In this document: positions 54,122 to 63,914 of the stretch, one piece after another
Layout of the letters: each line of letters opens with the position of its first letter
Position numbering within the stretch: position 1 is the first letter of the stretch
Assembly (NCBI RefSeq): GCF_049445995.1
Contig: NZ_JBMSDZ010000013.1
Location: forward strand, 49,660 to 113,659
Length of the DNA: 64,000 nt
Reading direction: 5' to 3'
Source of the DNA: Dyella_A sp049445995
GTDB lineage: Bacteria > Pseudomonadota > Gammaproteobacteria > Xanthomonadales > Rhodanobacteraceae
Translations under genes and position numbers: made by a program
The notes under the pieces: model-generated
Told to the model about the DNA's origin: nothing
Seen by the model: the letters and a program-made list of their open reading frames with translations, nothing else
The model's database searches: none

Positions 54122-55882
54122 TCAGCCCAGCAGATCCTGCAGCGCCCGGTACGGACCATCGGTGGCCGCCAGCGCGGCCGGGCTGCCCCGCTGCACGATG
54201 CGCCCGGCATCCAGCACCGCCACTTCGTCGACCAGACCGGCGAGCGGGCCGAGCTGGTGGGTGATCAGCAGCACGGTGCGGCCGGCCATGGCGCCGGCCA
54301 GCGAGTCGTACAGCGCGCCGGCGGTAGCGGCATCGAGCCCTTCGGTGGGTTCGTCCAGCAGCAGGATCGGCGCGTCCTTGAGCAGGGCGCGGGCGATCGC
54401 GAGACGACGCGCCTGGCCGCCGGACAGCCGCGTGCCGGCCTCGCCGAGCGACGTGTGGTAACCGTCGGGGAGGGCCTCGATCACCTCATGCACGCGCGCC
54501 GCGCGGCAGGCTGCCTCGATGCTGACGGCATCGGCATCGGGTCTGGCCAGCAACAGGTTGTCCAGCACGCTGCCGTTGAACAAGTAGGCGTCCTGCGAGA
54601 CCACCGCGATGTGGCGGCGGGCATCGTCCGGCGCGTAGTCGTCGAGCGGATGGCCGCCCAGCAGGATCCGGCCCTCCTGGCAGTCCCAGAAGCGCGCCAG
54701 CAACTGCAGCACGCTGCTCTTGCCGGCGCCGCTGGCGCCGACCAGGGCGGTGCGCGAGCCCGGGGCGAGCGTGAGGTCGAATCGGTCCAGCACCCACGGC
54801 TGCGACGGGTCGTAACGGAAGCGCACGCCATCGAACACCACGCCCGCGTCGAGCGGAGTCGGCGACTCGCCTGCCGGCGAGCTGACGGCCGGTTCGGCGT
54901 CGACCACCGCAAAGATGCGCCGCGCCGCGGCCAGTTGCTCGCCCAGCATCTGGAACGCCAGCGGCAGCGGCATCACCGCCTCGAACGCGGCCATCGCGAA
55001 CAGCGCCAGCATCGCCAGTTGTGCCGGGGCGATCGCGCCCTGCGCAACCGCGGGAGCGACCGCGATCACCGCCCACCACAGGGCGAGATGGGCGCACAGG
55101 CCGACGGCACCGGTGGCCAGGCCGGAGAGCCCGCTCAGCTGGCGCTGGTCGTCGAGCAGGGTTTCCGACTGCTGCTGCACCCTGGCGTGCCAGCGTCCCT
55201 GCGCCCGGTAGACGCGCAGTTCGGCGTCGCCACCCAGCGCATCGGCCACGGTATTGCGCAGTGCCGTGCGTGTCTGCACCACGCGGGCGCCGGCGGCCGC
55301 GCCGCGGCGCTGCAGCCAGCGCGGCAGCCACACGCCGGCCGAGGCCAGCAGCAGGGCGGTGCCCAGGGCCACCGGCACGCTGAAAACCGCCATCACCGCG
55401 ACGATCGCCACGCTGGCCAGCGCCGCGACCGCCACCGGCACGAACAGGCGCAGGTAGAGCTGGTTGAGCGTGTCGATGTCGGCCTGGATGCGCGACAGCA
55501 GGTCGGTCGCGCGCAGTGCCTGCAGCCGGGCGGGAGCCAGCGGCTCCAGGCGCTCGTAGAACCACACCCGCAACTGGGCCAGCAGGCGGAAGGTGGCCTC
55601 GTGGGTGATCAGCCGTTCCAGATATCTGCCGCCGGTGCGAGTGAGCGCGAAGGCGCGGATCAGCGCGGCCGGCGTGAAATAGTTGAACGCGATCCCCGCG
55701 ACCCCGGCCAGCGCCATCGACGCGATGAAGTGCCCCGATACCGCCAGCAGGCCGACGTTGGCGAGCAGGGCGGCGTTGGCGAGCAGTGCGCCGGCGAGCA
55801 TCCAGCCGACGTAGGGCCGGAACAGCGTCCACAGGCGACGCATGTCCGCCCGGGATTGTGCGGACAGGTCCCGGCGCTTCAT
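54122..55882 (-). CDS. cydC: heterodimeric ABC exporter subunit CydC
   Basis: A 586-residue half-transporter with six TM helices and an ATP-binding domain: Walker A GASGAGKSS, signature LSGGQARRLAIARAL, Walker B ILLLDEPT. With CydD it is needed for cytochrome bd assembly by exporting cysteine/glutathione-type thiols. The start overlaps the cydD stop (ATGA). Confidence 0.95.
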   Translation of the reverse strand: MKRRDLSAQSRADMRRLWTLFRPYVGWMLAGALLANAALLANVGLLAVSGHFIASMALAGVAGIAFNYFTPAALIRAFALTRTGGRYLERLITHEATFRLLAQLRVWFYERLEPLAPARLQALRATDLLSRIQADIDTLNQLYLRLFVPVAVAALASVAIVAVMAVFSVPVALGTALLLASAGVWLPRWLQRRGAAAGARVVQTRTALRNTVADALGGDAELRVYRAQGRWHARVQQQSETLLDDQRQLSGLSGLATGAVGLCAHLALWWAVIAVAPAVAQGAIAPAQLAMLALFAMAAFEAVMPLPLAFQMLGEQLAAARRIFAVVDAEPAVSSPAGESPTPLDAGVVFDGVRFRYDPSQPWVLDRFDLTLAPGSRTALVGASGAGKSSVLQLLARFWDCQEGRILLGGHPLDDYAPDDARRHIAVVSQDAYLFNGSVLDNLLLARPDADAVSIEAACRAARVHEVIEALPDGYHTSLGEAGTRLSGGQARRLAIARALLKDAPILLLDEPTEGLDAATAGALYDSLAGAMAGRTVLLITHQLGPLAGLVDEVAVLDAGRIVQRGSPAALAATDGPYRALQDLLG

Positions 55883-57678
55883 GCGGCCACCTGCTGTGCG
55901 GCGGCGAGCAGGCGGGCGAACGGCCCGGAGCCGGCGCGCAGCCGGGCGACCGGGCCCTGCTCGGCCACGCGGCCACCCTCCATCACCACCACATGATCGG
56001 CGAGCGCCAGTGCGTGCAGCCGATGGGTCACCAGCAGCACGGTGCGGCCGCGGGCGATCCGCGCCAGCGCGGCGAGTACCTCGCGCTGGCTGTGCGCGTC
56101 CAGGTGGGCGGTCGGTTCGTCCAGCAGCAGCACCGGGGCATCCTTGAGCAGGGCCCGCGCCAGTGCCAGGCGCTGGATCTGGCCACCGGAGAGCCCGACG
56201 CCACGCTCCCCCAGCGGGGTGTCGTAGCCCTGCGGCAGGGCATCGATGAACGCCGCGGCGCCCACCGCGCGCGCCGCCTCGCGCAACGCGTCGAGGTCGG
56301 CGTCGGGGCGACCCAGGCGCAGGTTGTCGGCGACGCTGCCCTCGAACACATGCGCGCGCTGCGGCACCCAGGCCACGCGTGCCAGCCAGGCGTCCTCGTC
56401 GATCCTGGCGAGGTCGGTGTCGTCGAGCCGGATCGTTCCCGCACCCGGAGCCATGAAGCCGAGCAGCAGATGGAGCAGGGTGCTCTTGCCCGCGCCGCTG
56501 GTGCCGACCACCGCCGTGACGCGTCCGGCCGGAGCGGTGAAGGTGCAACGGTCCAGCGCGATGGTGCCATCGGCATACGTGAAGCTCAGCTCGTGCAGGG
56601 TAAGCGCCGGCGGCGCAGCGGGCGCCGGGGCGCTGCCGATGCGAACGGCGGGTGCCGACTCAGCGAGGAGCTGCACCATGCGCTCGGCCGCGCCGATCGC
56701 TTCCATGCGCAGGTGATAGACCGTGCCCATGTTGCGCAGCGGAGCGAAGAACTCGGGCGCCAGCAGCAGCGCGAACAGGCCCGGCAGGAACGCCAGCTCG
56801 CCCCACATCAGCCGGAAACCCACCAGCACCGCCACCACCGCGATGCTGACGGTGGCCAGGAACTCCAGCACCACCGAGGACAGGAACGCCACCCGCAGAA
56901 CCTGCATCGTGCTGCGCCGATAATCGTCCGACACCCTGGCGACCACTTCCGCCTCACGCCGGCTGGCGCCGAGCAGCTTGAGCGTGGTCAGGCCCTGCAG
57001 CGTGTCCAGGAAGCGCGCACTGAGAAAGGCGAGCACGCGCCACTGCTTCTGGTTCAGCTCCTCGGTGCCCTTGCCGATCATCCACATGAACAGCGGTATC
57101 AGCGGCGCGCTGACCAGCATGACCAGCGCCGACACCCCGTCGGCCGGCACCACCGCCACCAGGATCACCAGCGGCACCAGCGCGGTCATGCGCATCGTCG
57201 GCAGGTAGCGCGCGTAGTAGCCTTCGAGCGCTTCCACGCCGCCGACCACGCTGTTCACCAGGTCGCCGCGTGCCTGCCCCTGCAGCCATGCCGGGCCGAG
57301 CCGCTGCAGATGGGCCAGCAGATCGGCGCGCATCGTGCGGCGCACCGTGGCACCTGCCTGGAACGCCACGCGTTCGGCGGCGCGGGCCAGCGCGAAGCGC
57401 ACCGCGAACACCAGTGGCAGCGCCACCAGCGCAGGCCACATCCGGTGCAGCGGCAGGCGATGCATCACCCCGGCGTTGATCGCCCAGGCGATGAGCCACG
57501 CCTGCGCCACCAGCAGCATGCCGTTGACCAGGCCGAGCAGCATCGCTTGCCGCAGCTGCGTGCGCACCCGCGGCCGGAAGCTCTTGAGCCAGGTTTCGGG
57601 GCTCGACAGATGATCGGAGGCGGCAGGCACGCGACGGGCACCCTCGGCAGCGGAAGCGGGAAGCGTCGCGCCGGGCAC
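55879..57678 (-). CDS. cydD: heterodimeric ABC exporter subunit CydD
   Basis: A 599-residue half-transporter. TM region begins near ETWLKSFRPRVRTQLRQ; ATP-binding domain has GTSGAGKST, LSGGQIQRLALARAL and VLLLDEPTAHLDA. No ATG fits; GTG 57676-57678 is given, and GTG 57628-57630 (16 residues shorter) is equally plausible. The gene is 32 bp after the P-type ATPase on the same strand, so it is probably transcribed from the FNR-boxed usp promoter and not with cydAB. Confidence 0.92.
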   Translation of the reverse strand: MPGATLPASAAEGARRVPAASDHLSSPETWLKSFRPRVRTQLRQAMLLGLVNGMLLVAQAWLIAWAINAGVMHRLPLHRMWPALVALPLVFAVRFALARAAERVAFQAGATVRRTMRADLLAHLQRLGPAWLQGQARGDLVNSVVGGVEALEGYYARYLPTMRMTALVPLVILVAVVPADGVSALVMLVSAPLIPLFMWMIGKGTEELNQKQWRVLAFLSARFLDTLQGLTTLKLLGASRREAEVVARVSDDYRRSTMQVLRVAFLSSVVLEFLATVSIAVVAVLVGFRLMWGELAFLPGLFALLLAPEFFAPLRNMGTVYHLRMEAIGAAERMVQLLAESAPAVRIGSAPAPAAPPALTLHELSFTYADGTIALDRCTFTAPAGRVTAVVGTSGAGKSTLLHLLLGFMAPGAGTIRLDDTDLARIDEDAWLARVAWVPQRAHVFEGSVADNLRLGRPDADLDALREAARAVGAAAFIDALPQGYDTPLGERGVGLSGGQIQRLALARALLKDAPVLLLDEPTAHLDAHSQREVLAALARIARGRTVLLVTHRLHALALADHVVVMEGGRVAEQGPVARLRAGSGPFARLLAAAQQVAA

Positions 57679-57710
57679 GCGAGCCGCCGCAGGATAGCAG
57701 TGCCGGTTGC

Positions 57711-60245
57711 TCAGACGGTGCGGCGCACGAGCGCAGGATCGTGCCGCCAGCGCCGCATGACCGCCAGCCACGCGCTCGATGCGACCAGCATCGCGGCGAT
57801 CGCCAGCACGGTGCGCCCATCCGGCACCGCCAGCCCCATGACCCGGCGCAGGAATGGCACGGCGATCACTGCCGTCAGCATCACCAGCACCGCGACCAGC
57901 ATGCGACCTACCCACGGATTGTGCGCGGGATTGTGCGCGGCGCCGGGCATTCCCTGGCGATTGGCCAGGGTGAGCGCGAACACGCCGCCGACCAGCGCGG
58001 CAAAGACCGCCGTCCGCGCCCGTGCGACATCACCGCCGTGGGCGAGCAGCAGGCCATAGCCGGCGAGCAGCACCGACGCCACGCCGGCTCCCTGCAGCAC
58101 GCCGCGGGCGAGGTTGCGCCAGGCGAACGGCGATGCCCCCGGTGCGCGTGGCGGTTGCCGCATGATCTCGTCCGACGCGGGCTCGGCCTCGAACACCACC
58201 GAGCAGGCCGGATCGATCAGCAGCTCCAGCAGCATGATGTTCACCGGCATCATCAGCAGCGGCCAGTGCGCCAGCGTGGGCACCAGCGCCAGCGCGATCA
58301 CCGGCACGTGCACGGCGAACACGAAGCGGGTGGCCAGGGTGATGTTGGCGTAGATGCGCCGGCCCTGGCGGATCGCCGCCACGATGCTGGCGAAGCTGTC
58401 GTCCAGCAGCACCAGCGCGGCGGCCTCGCGCGCCACGTCGGTGCCGCGTTCGCCCATCGCGATGCCGACGTCCGCTGCCTTCAGCGCCGGCGCGTCGTTG
58501 ACGCCGTCGCCGGTCATCGCCACCACGCGGTCGCCGTGGCGCAGCTGCTGCACCAGCCGCAGCTTCTGCATCGGCTGCACCCGCGCGCAGACGTCCACGG
58601 TGTCCAGTCGTGTGCGCAGGGCGTGGTCGTCCAGCGCGTCGATCTCCGCGCCGGTGAGCACTTGCGGGTGCTCGCCCAGGCCGACCATTCGCGCGATCGC
58701 CTGCGCGGTGGCCGGGTGGTCGCCGGTGAGCATGATCACCCGCACGCCGGCGGCGCGGCATTCGGCCAGCGCGGCGGGCACCTCCGGCCGCGGCGGATCG
58801 ATCAACCCCACCAGGCCGAGGAAGGTGAAGGCGAAGTCATTCTGGCTGGCCGGCCACGCGCCGCCCTGCCAGGTGCCACGGGCCACGCCCAGCACGCGCA
58901 GGCCGCGTTCGGCCATCGCCTGCACCTGGAGGTGGATGGCCGCGCGCGCCGATTCGCTCAGATGGCACAGGTCCGCCACCGCCTCCGGCGCGCCCTTGGT
59001 GGCGAGCAGGTGGCAGTCCGGCGTGCCGTGCGGGTAGACGCGCGTCATGGCGAGAATGTCGGGCGAGAGGCCGTATTCGGTTTCCGGCTGCAGCTCGGCG
59101 TGCAGGTGCCCGGTGCCGCGCAGCCAGCGCTGGCCGGTGTCCTGGATCGCCTTCTCCATCGGATCGAACGGGTCGGCCGGCGTGGCCAGCACGGCGAACT
59201 CGAGCAGGGCGTGGAAGTGTTCGGGCAGCACCGGCGCTTCCATCGCGGCGAAGTGTTCGCCGTCCACGGCCAGCTCGGCCACGCGCATGCGGTTTTGGGT
59301 GAGCGTGCCGGTCTTGTCCACCGCCAGCACGGAGATGGCGCCGAGGGTTTCCACCGCATCCATGCGCCGGGTAAGCACCTTCTGCCGGGCGATGCGCCAC
59401 GCGCCGAGCGCGAGGAACACGGTAAGAATCACCGGAATCTCTTCCGGCAATATCGCCATGCTCAGCGCCACGCCGGCGAGCACGCTTTCCAGCAGGCCGC
59501 GGCCGTCCCACCGCCAGGCAAGCAAAAAGTAGGCGACGGCCAGCGCGAGCCCGCTGACGGTGAGCAGGCGGATCAGCCGGCGCGACGCCCGCTGCAGGCC
59601 GGAGACCGCCTCGCGGGTGCCGGCCAGCGACTGGCCGATCGCACCGACGGCGGTGCTCGCGCCGGTGGCGAAGACTTCCGCCACGCCCACGCCGCGCGTC
59701 ACCACGGTGCTGGCGGACAGCGTGCCGGCTTCGCCGGGCAACTTGCTGACCGGCACCGGCTCGCCGGTGAGCAGCGATTCGTCCACGTCGAGCTGGCCGT
59801 CGAGCAGGCGGGCGTCGGCGGCGATGCGGTCGCCCTCGTGCAGCACCAGCAGGTCGCCGACGACGACGTCCAATCCGGCCACGCGTTGTTCGACGCCGTC
59901 GCGGATCACCAGCGCGCGCGGTGCGGACAGCCCGCGCAGCGCCTCCAGCGCACGCTGCGTCTTGCGCTGCTGCGCCAGCGTGATGCCGATGACGAACAGC
60001 ACCGAGGCCAGCAGGAACATCGCCTCGGCGCGGTCGCCCAGCGCGAGGTAGATGCCGCCGGCGACCAGCAGCATCAGGAACATCGGCTCGGCCAGCACGC
60101 CGAGCGCGATGCGCCACAGCGACTTGCGCCCGCCGCCGGGCAGCAGGTTGGGGCCTTGCGCGGCGAGTCGCCGTGCCGCCTCGTCGCGGCTCAGGCCGCG
60201 GCGCGCGGTGGTGGCTGTCGCAGCGCGTGGCGAGGGTGACGGCAT
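57711..60245 (-). CDS. P-type cation-transporting ATPase
   Basis: An 844-residue P-type ATPase: phosphorylation site DKTGTLT (Asp about 310), LTGEPVPV, the TM4 motif ILPEEIPVIL, and TGDGVNDAPALKAADVGIAMG. The N-terminal cation-ATPase domain (SRDEAARRLAAQGPN) and lack of metal-binding CxxC motifs point to P2-type cation (Ca2+/Mg2+/H+-like) transport and not heavy metals; the ion is not clear. It lies 67 bp after a Usp gene, as in other anaerobically induced clusters. Confidence 0.92.
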   Translation of the reverse strand: MPSPSPRAATATTARRGLSRDEAARRLAAQGPNLLPGGGRKSLWRIALGVLAEPMFLMLLVAGGIYLALGDRAEAMFLLASVLFVIGITLAQQRKTQRALEALRGLSAPRALVIRDGVEQRVAGLDVVVGDLLVLHEGDRIAADARLLDGQLDVDESLLTGEPVPVSKLPGEAGTLSASTVVTRGVGVAEVFATGASTAVGAIGQSLAGTREAVSGLQRASRRLIRLLTVSGLALAVAYFLLAWRWDGRGLLESVLAGVALSMAILPEEIPVILTVFLALGAWRIARQKVLTRRMDAVETLGAISVLAVDKTGTLTQNRMRVAELAVDGEHFAAMEAPVLPEHFHALLEFAVLATPADPFDPMEKAIQDTGQRWLRGTGHLHAELQPETEYGLSPDILAMTRVYPHGTPDCHLLATKGAPEAVADLCHLSESARAAIHLQVQAMAERGLRVLGVARGTWQGGAWPASQNDFAFTFLGLVGLIDPPRPEVPAALAECRAAGVRVIMLTGDHPATAQAIARMVGLGEHPQVLTGAEIDALDDHALRTRLDTVDVCARVQPMQKLRLVQQLRHGDRVVAMTGDGVNDAPALKAADVGIAMGERGTDVAREAAALVLLDDSFASIVAAIRQGRRIYANITLATRFVFAVHVPVIALALVPTLAHWPLLMMPVNIMLLELLIDPACSVVFEAEPASDEIMRQPPRAPGASPFAWRNLARGVLQGAGVASVLLAGYGLLLAHGGDVARARTAVFAALVGGVFALTLANRQGMPGAAHNPAHNPWVGRMLVAVLVMLTAVIAVPFLRRVMGLAVPDGRTVLAIAAMLVASSAWLAVMRRWRHDPALVRRTV

Positions 60246-60312
60246 GCGGCACTCCCGGAAGATCGCCCCGGCCCGACGCCGGTGCGCATCGGCACATCAT
60301 CCACCGGAAGGC

Positions 60313-60750
60313 TCAGTGGCAGACCAGCACCGGCACCGTCGACTGCAAGAGCACCTTGTGCGTCTCGCTGCCGAGCAGCAGCAGGTTGAGCCCATGCCGG
60401 CCGTGCGAGCCCATCACGATCAGGTCGCAGTGCTTGTCGGCAGCCGTCTGCACGATCACCTTGTGCGGGTGGTCGTCGAGCGCGTAGTGGCTGTCGCACG
60501 CTATGCCGGCCCTGGCGGCCAGGTCGCGCACCTCGCCGAGGTAACGTTCGGCGCGGGCGATGGACTCCTGCGTGTAGGTGAGCTCGGTGGCGGCCAGCAT
60601 CTCGGCCATGTACGACACGGTGTGGAACGGCGGCACCACGTGCAGGACGTGGATGCGTGCGCGGCAGGTCTGCGCCAGTTCGATGGCCATCTTCGCCGCG
60701 CGCAGTGACGGTTCCGAACCGTCGGTGGGAACCAGCAGGTGCTTGAACAT
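60313..60750 (-). CDS. universal stress protein (UspA family)
   Basis: A 145-residue Usp domain with MFKHLLVPTDGS at the N-terminus and the ATP-binding GSHGRHGLNLLLLGS near the C-terminus (G-x2-G-x9-G-S/T type). It is the first gene of the usp-ATPase-cydDC transcription unit and has an FNR-type box 60 bp upstream, suggesting induction at low oxygen. Confidence 0.93.
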   Translation of the reverse strand: MFKHLLVPTDGSEPSLRAAKMAIELAQTCRARIHVLHVVPPFHTVSYMAEMLAATELTYTQESIARAERYLGEVRDLAARAGIACDSHYALDDHPHKVIVQTAADKHCDLIVMGSHGRHGLNLLLLGSETHKVLLQSTVPVLVCH

Positions 60751-60809
60751 GATCGACTCCCGGAAAGTGGCTGGGGACTCGAACGTATACGGCGCGGAGA
60801 TTGTCCGCC

Positions 60810-60823
60810 TTGATGGACGTCAA
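60810..60823 (-). promoter_or_regulatory. FNR-type box upstream of usp-ATPase-cydDC
   Basis: TTGATGGACGTCAA on the plus strand (TTGACGTCCATCAA on the minus strand) carries one canonical FNR half-site. TATACG on the minus strand (60783-60788) sits at the class II -10 position. Confidence 0.75.
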
Positions 60824-60979
60824 GCGCGGGGTGCCGCGCACTTGCCGCGGCCCCACCATGGCTTGGCAGCGCCTGACCGGTCCGTGCGGGCAGGTGGACC
60901 CGTCCGCGGCGGATGATCCGCCGGCGTTCGATCCGCCAGCCCTTGCCGCATGGGTCCATCGGCCGGGCGCAAAGCCGGC

Positions 60980-60993
60980 TTGACGCCGGTCAA
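60980..60993 (+). promoter_or_regulatory. FNR-type box upstream of the second Usp gene
   Basis: Perfect dyad TTGACGCCGGTCAA, 57 bp before the ATG at 61051, with CACAAT (61015-61020) at the class II -10 position. With 60810-60823 it makes the 300-bp gap a divergent, doubly FNR-boxed promoter region. Confidence 0.75.
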
Positions 60994-61050
60994 GACGGAG
61001 CGATGGACCCCGTGCACAATCAAAGGCACGCTCCTAGGCGAGGACAGCCC

Positions 61051-61851
61051 ATGCTCGATCTCATCATCAACGTCGAACGGATGGACGACGACGCGCCTGC
61101 CAACGTCGTCGGCATGGCCACGGCGCGTCGGATCGGTGCCTTCGTCACCGGCATGCACGTGGTGGCGGTGTATCCGCCGATCATGGGCCTGCCCGAGGCG
61201 ATGGCTCTGCTCGACACCGAGGAACGCGCCGCGCAGGCGCACGGCGGCTGGTGGCAGGGGTTGTGCGAACGCTACGGCGTGCAGGGCGAGTGGGAGGTGA
61301 TCCGCGGCAGCTATGTGCCGATCCTGGCCAAGCGCTCGCGGCTGGCGCAGTTCATCGTGACCGAGCTGCCGGTGAAGAATCCCGATTCGCCGATCGGCTT
61401 CGACAACATCACCCGCGCGCTGTTCGGCGACGCCGCGCCGATGCTGCTGGTGCCGGAGACCTGGCAGGGCCCAGTCGCGCTGGAGCGCGTGCTGATCGCA
61501 TGGAACGGTTCGGGCGAGGCCGCCGACGCCGTGAAGGCGGCGCTGCCGCTGCTGCAGCGCGCGAGCAAGGTGCGCGTGCTCGATGGCGAGCGCGCCGGCT
61601 TGCCGGGCCTGGCACCGCCGGTGCTACTGCTGCGCGCGTGGCTGGCCAGGCAGGGCGTGACGGTGGAGTGGGAACACTTCGACGACGCGCCCAACACCGG
61701 CAAGGCGCTGCTGGACGAAGCGCGCGCGATGGACGCCCATCTGCTGGTGATGGGCGCATGGGGACGTTCGCGGCTCAGTGAGCTGGTGCTCGGTGGCGCG
61801 ACCCGCCACGTGCTGGATCACACCCATCTGCCGCTGCTGATGGCGCATTGA
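61051..61851 (+). CDS. universal stress protein, two-domain form
   Basis: A 266-residue protein. The C-terminal half is a Usp domain (VLIAWNGSGEAADAV; MGAWGRSRLSELVLGGATRHVL). The N-terminal half is a diverged Usp-like domain without the ATP-binding glycines. It is divergent from the other Usp gene and shares its FNR-controlled intergenic region. ATG 61051 is used; the earlier open frame lacks Usp similarity and crosses the FNR box. Confidence 0.9.
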   Translation: MLDLIINVERMDDDAPANVVGMATARRIGAFVTGMHVVAVYPPIMGLPEAMALLDTEERAAQAHGGWWQGLCERYGVQGEWEVIRGSYVPILAKRSRLAQFIVTELPVKNPDSPIGFDNITRALFGDAAPMLLVPETWQGPVALERVLIAWNGSGEAADAVKAALPLLQRASKVRVLDGERAGLPGLAPPVLLLRAWLARQGVTVEWEHFDDAPNTGKALLDEARAMDAHLLVMGAWGRSRLSELVLGGATRHVLDHTHLPLLMAH

Positions 61852-61863
61852 GCGCCCGCGCAT

Positions 61864-62649
61864 TCACGGGCTGAGCGCGGCCTGCGTGCCGGCCTGGCCG
61901 TGGGCGTGGCCGGCATCGCCGTCCAGGCTGGCGGTGACGCTGGCGCCGCAGTTGCCCAGGGTCGCGGCGTTGCCCAGCCAGCGCTGGTCCGGGTAATAGG
62001 CGAACACCACCGAACGCTCGCGGATCGCGTCGATCAGCTTGTGCGCCACGCCTGCACGCACCGCCGGGCAGCCCCAGCTGCGGCCGATGCGTCCCTGCGT
62101 CCTGGCGAACGCCGGGCTCACGTAGTTGGCGCCGTGGATCACGATGGCGCGGCTTTCGGCGTTGTCGTTGAAGCCGTCGTCCAGGCCCTTCAGTCGCAGC
62201 GAATAGCCGTTGTGTCCCTGGTAGGTGCCGTCCGTGACGAAGGTGCCCAGGCTGGACATCAGGCTGCCCGGCGTGTTGGAGAAACGCCTGGTCAGGTTGT
62301 CGCCGCTGTTGCGTCCGTGCGCGACCCACTCGTTGAACAGCAGGGTGCGCTGGTTCACGTCGAACACCCACAGGCGCGGTTCGGTGGAGGGCCGCGAGTA
62401 GTCGATCACGCTCAAGGTGCGTGTCGGCATCGCTTTCTGCACGCACTGCAGCGCACGCGTGGCCAGGGCAATCACCTTGGGATCGGCGGCCGGTGCGGCG
62501 CGGGACAGCGCGCTGGCCAGATCACCCGATGCATCGGGCGATGCATCGGGCGATGCGGCGGCCGCCCGGGATGCAAACGTCATCATCAAAAGCAGGGAAA
62601 CAACGGGGAGCACACGACGCACCAGGGTGCGAGGGGCAAGGATCGACAT
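61864..62649 (-). CDS. murein L,D-transpeptidase catalytic-domain protein (YkuD_2-like)
   Basis: A 261-residue secreted protein with a signal peptide cut after SRAAA. The catalytic region reads VIHGANYVSP ... IGRSWGCPAV, with the Cys of the L,D-transpeptidase family. It would crosslink peptidoglycan or anchor proteins to it. A 12-bp tandem duplication (62527-62550) encodes the repeated Pro-Asp-Ala-Ser just after the signal peptide. It converges with the second Usp gene. Confidence 0.88.
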   Translation of the reverse strand: MSILAPRTLVRRVLPVVSLLLMMTFASRAAAASPDASPDASGDLASALSRAAPAADPKVIALATRALQCVQKAMPTRTLSVIDYSRPSTEPRLWVFDVNQRTLLFNEWVAHGRNSGDNLTRRFSNTPGSLMSSLGTFVTDGTYQGHNGYSLRLKGLDDGFNDNAESRAIVIHGANYVSPAFARTQGRIGRSWGCPAVRAGVAHKLIDAIRERSVVFAYYPDQRWLGNAATLGNCGASVTASLDGDAGHAHGQAGTQAALSP

Positions 62650-62732
62650 GGGGATTACCGCATTCAGCTGGGACGGGCGGCGGCCAGTCTGGCCAGCGCA
62701 AGCTGAACGAATTGTCAGGGAAAACTGAACGG

Positions 62733-63776
62733 TCAGCGGCTTCCGTGATTTTTGACCGGCTTGGCGCCGGTGCCGGCCGCGGGCTCGGATTCGAGCAGCT
62801 TGGCGTAAGGCGGTCCGGCCGGATTGCCGTAACCCGGCAAGTCGGTCACCAGCACGGTGGAACCAGGTACCAGCGCCTCGCGCAGGCGAGCGCCGAATGA
62901 TTCAGGAACCCGCAGGTGGCTGGCCATCTGGCCTGGCTCGGGCACCGGACCGCCGCCCAGGATGCGGTAGGCCGACCAGTTCGGCAGGCCGCGGGGCACC
63001 GCCGTCTCGGGACCGTTGGGGCGGGCGCCGGTCATCACGTACAGCACGATGCCGCTGAGGGCAGGGTCGGCCACCATGTCGAGCGGTGAACTGTCGACCA
63101 GCAGGCCGCCGCGCAGCACGTAAACGGCGCGGTCGTGGGTGCTCGCCACCACGCTGACCGGCGGCGTCGGTTCGGCGGCCAGCGTGGTGGCGCCTGCCGA
63201 TGCGGGTGCGATCACCGTGGCCGCCGACATCGGCGCGCCGTTCAGGTCGATCGGTGCCACGGCCGCCGGGTGGGCGATCCGCGCGGGTGATATGCGGGCG
63301 TCGGCCACCACCACGATGCCGCCGCGCCGGGTGATCGCAAACAGCTTCTCGGCGAAGGCCTGCGGCAGGCGCACGCAGCCGTGCGAAGCCGGGTGGCCGG
63401 GCAGGGTGCCGCCATGCAGCGCGATGCCGTCCCAGGTGAGCCGCTGCATGTACGGCATCGGCGCGTCGTCGTAGAGGTTGGAACGGTGTTCGCGCTTCTT
63501 CTGCAGGATGGTGTAGACCCCCGGCGGCGTCTCGTAGCCGGGCTTGCCCGAGCTGATCGGGCCGGCGCCGATCGCCACGCCGTTGCGATACACGTAGATC
63601 TGCTGCTCGTCCAGGCTCACCACCACCACTACCGGGCCGCTGGGGGCGATTTCCGGATGCCAGAAGAAGCGCGTACTGCCGGTCGCCCTGCTGGCACCGA
63701 TCGTGACCAGTGCCAGCAGGGCGTACAGGATCAGGGCAGGCAAGTGACGGGACGCATGGCGTCGAGGGTGGTGCAT
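62733..63776 (-). CDS. L,D-transpeptidase (YkuD) with degenerate second domain
   Basis: A 347-residue protein with an N-terminal signal anchor (LPALILYALLALVTIGAS). The first YkuD domain (about 45-160) is complete: IALHGG and SHGCVRLPQAF with catalytic C134. The C-terminal half repeats the pattern (AVYVLRGGLLV ... SHLRVPESFGARL ... GSTVLVTD) but lacks the His-Gly-Cys, so it looks like an inactive duplicate. It lies 83 bp upstream of the other transpeptidase on the same strand. Confidence 0.9.
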   Translation of the reverse strand: MHHPRRHASRHLPALILYALLALVTIGASRATGSTRFFWHPEIAPSGPVVVVVSLDEQQIYVYRNGVAIGAGPISSGKPGYETPPGVYTILQKKREHRSNLYDDAPMPYMQRLTWDGIALHGGTLPGHPASHGCVRLPQAFAEKLFAITRRGGIVVVADARISPARIAHPAAVAPIDLNGAPMSAATVIAPASAGATTLAAEPTPPVSVVASTHDRAVYVLRGGLLVDSSPLDMVADPALSGIVLYVMTGARPNGPETAVPRGLPNWSAYRILGGGPVPEPGQMASHLRVPESFGARLREALVPGSTVLVTDLPGYGNPAGPPYAKLLESEPAAGTGAKPVKNHGSR

Positions 63777-63914
63777 GAAGTTCAGCGAGGTTGGCGCTCA
63801 CGTGTGGCCGCGGTCGGGCAGGGGCTCGACCATCATGGCCTCCGGCAGCCGCCCCGGCAACTCGGTGTTGGCTCGGAACGTGTCAACAGTAACCCAACAC
63901 ACGGCGCGAGATTT

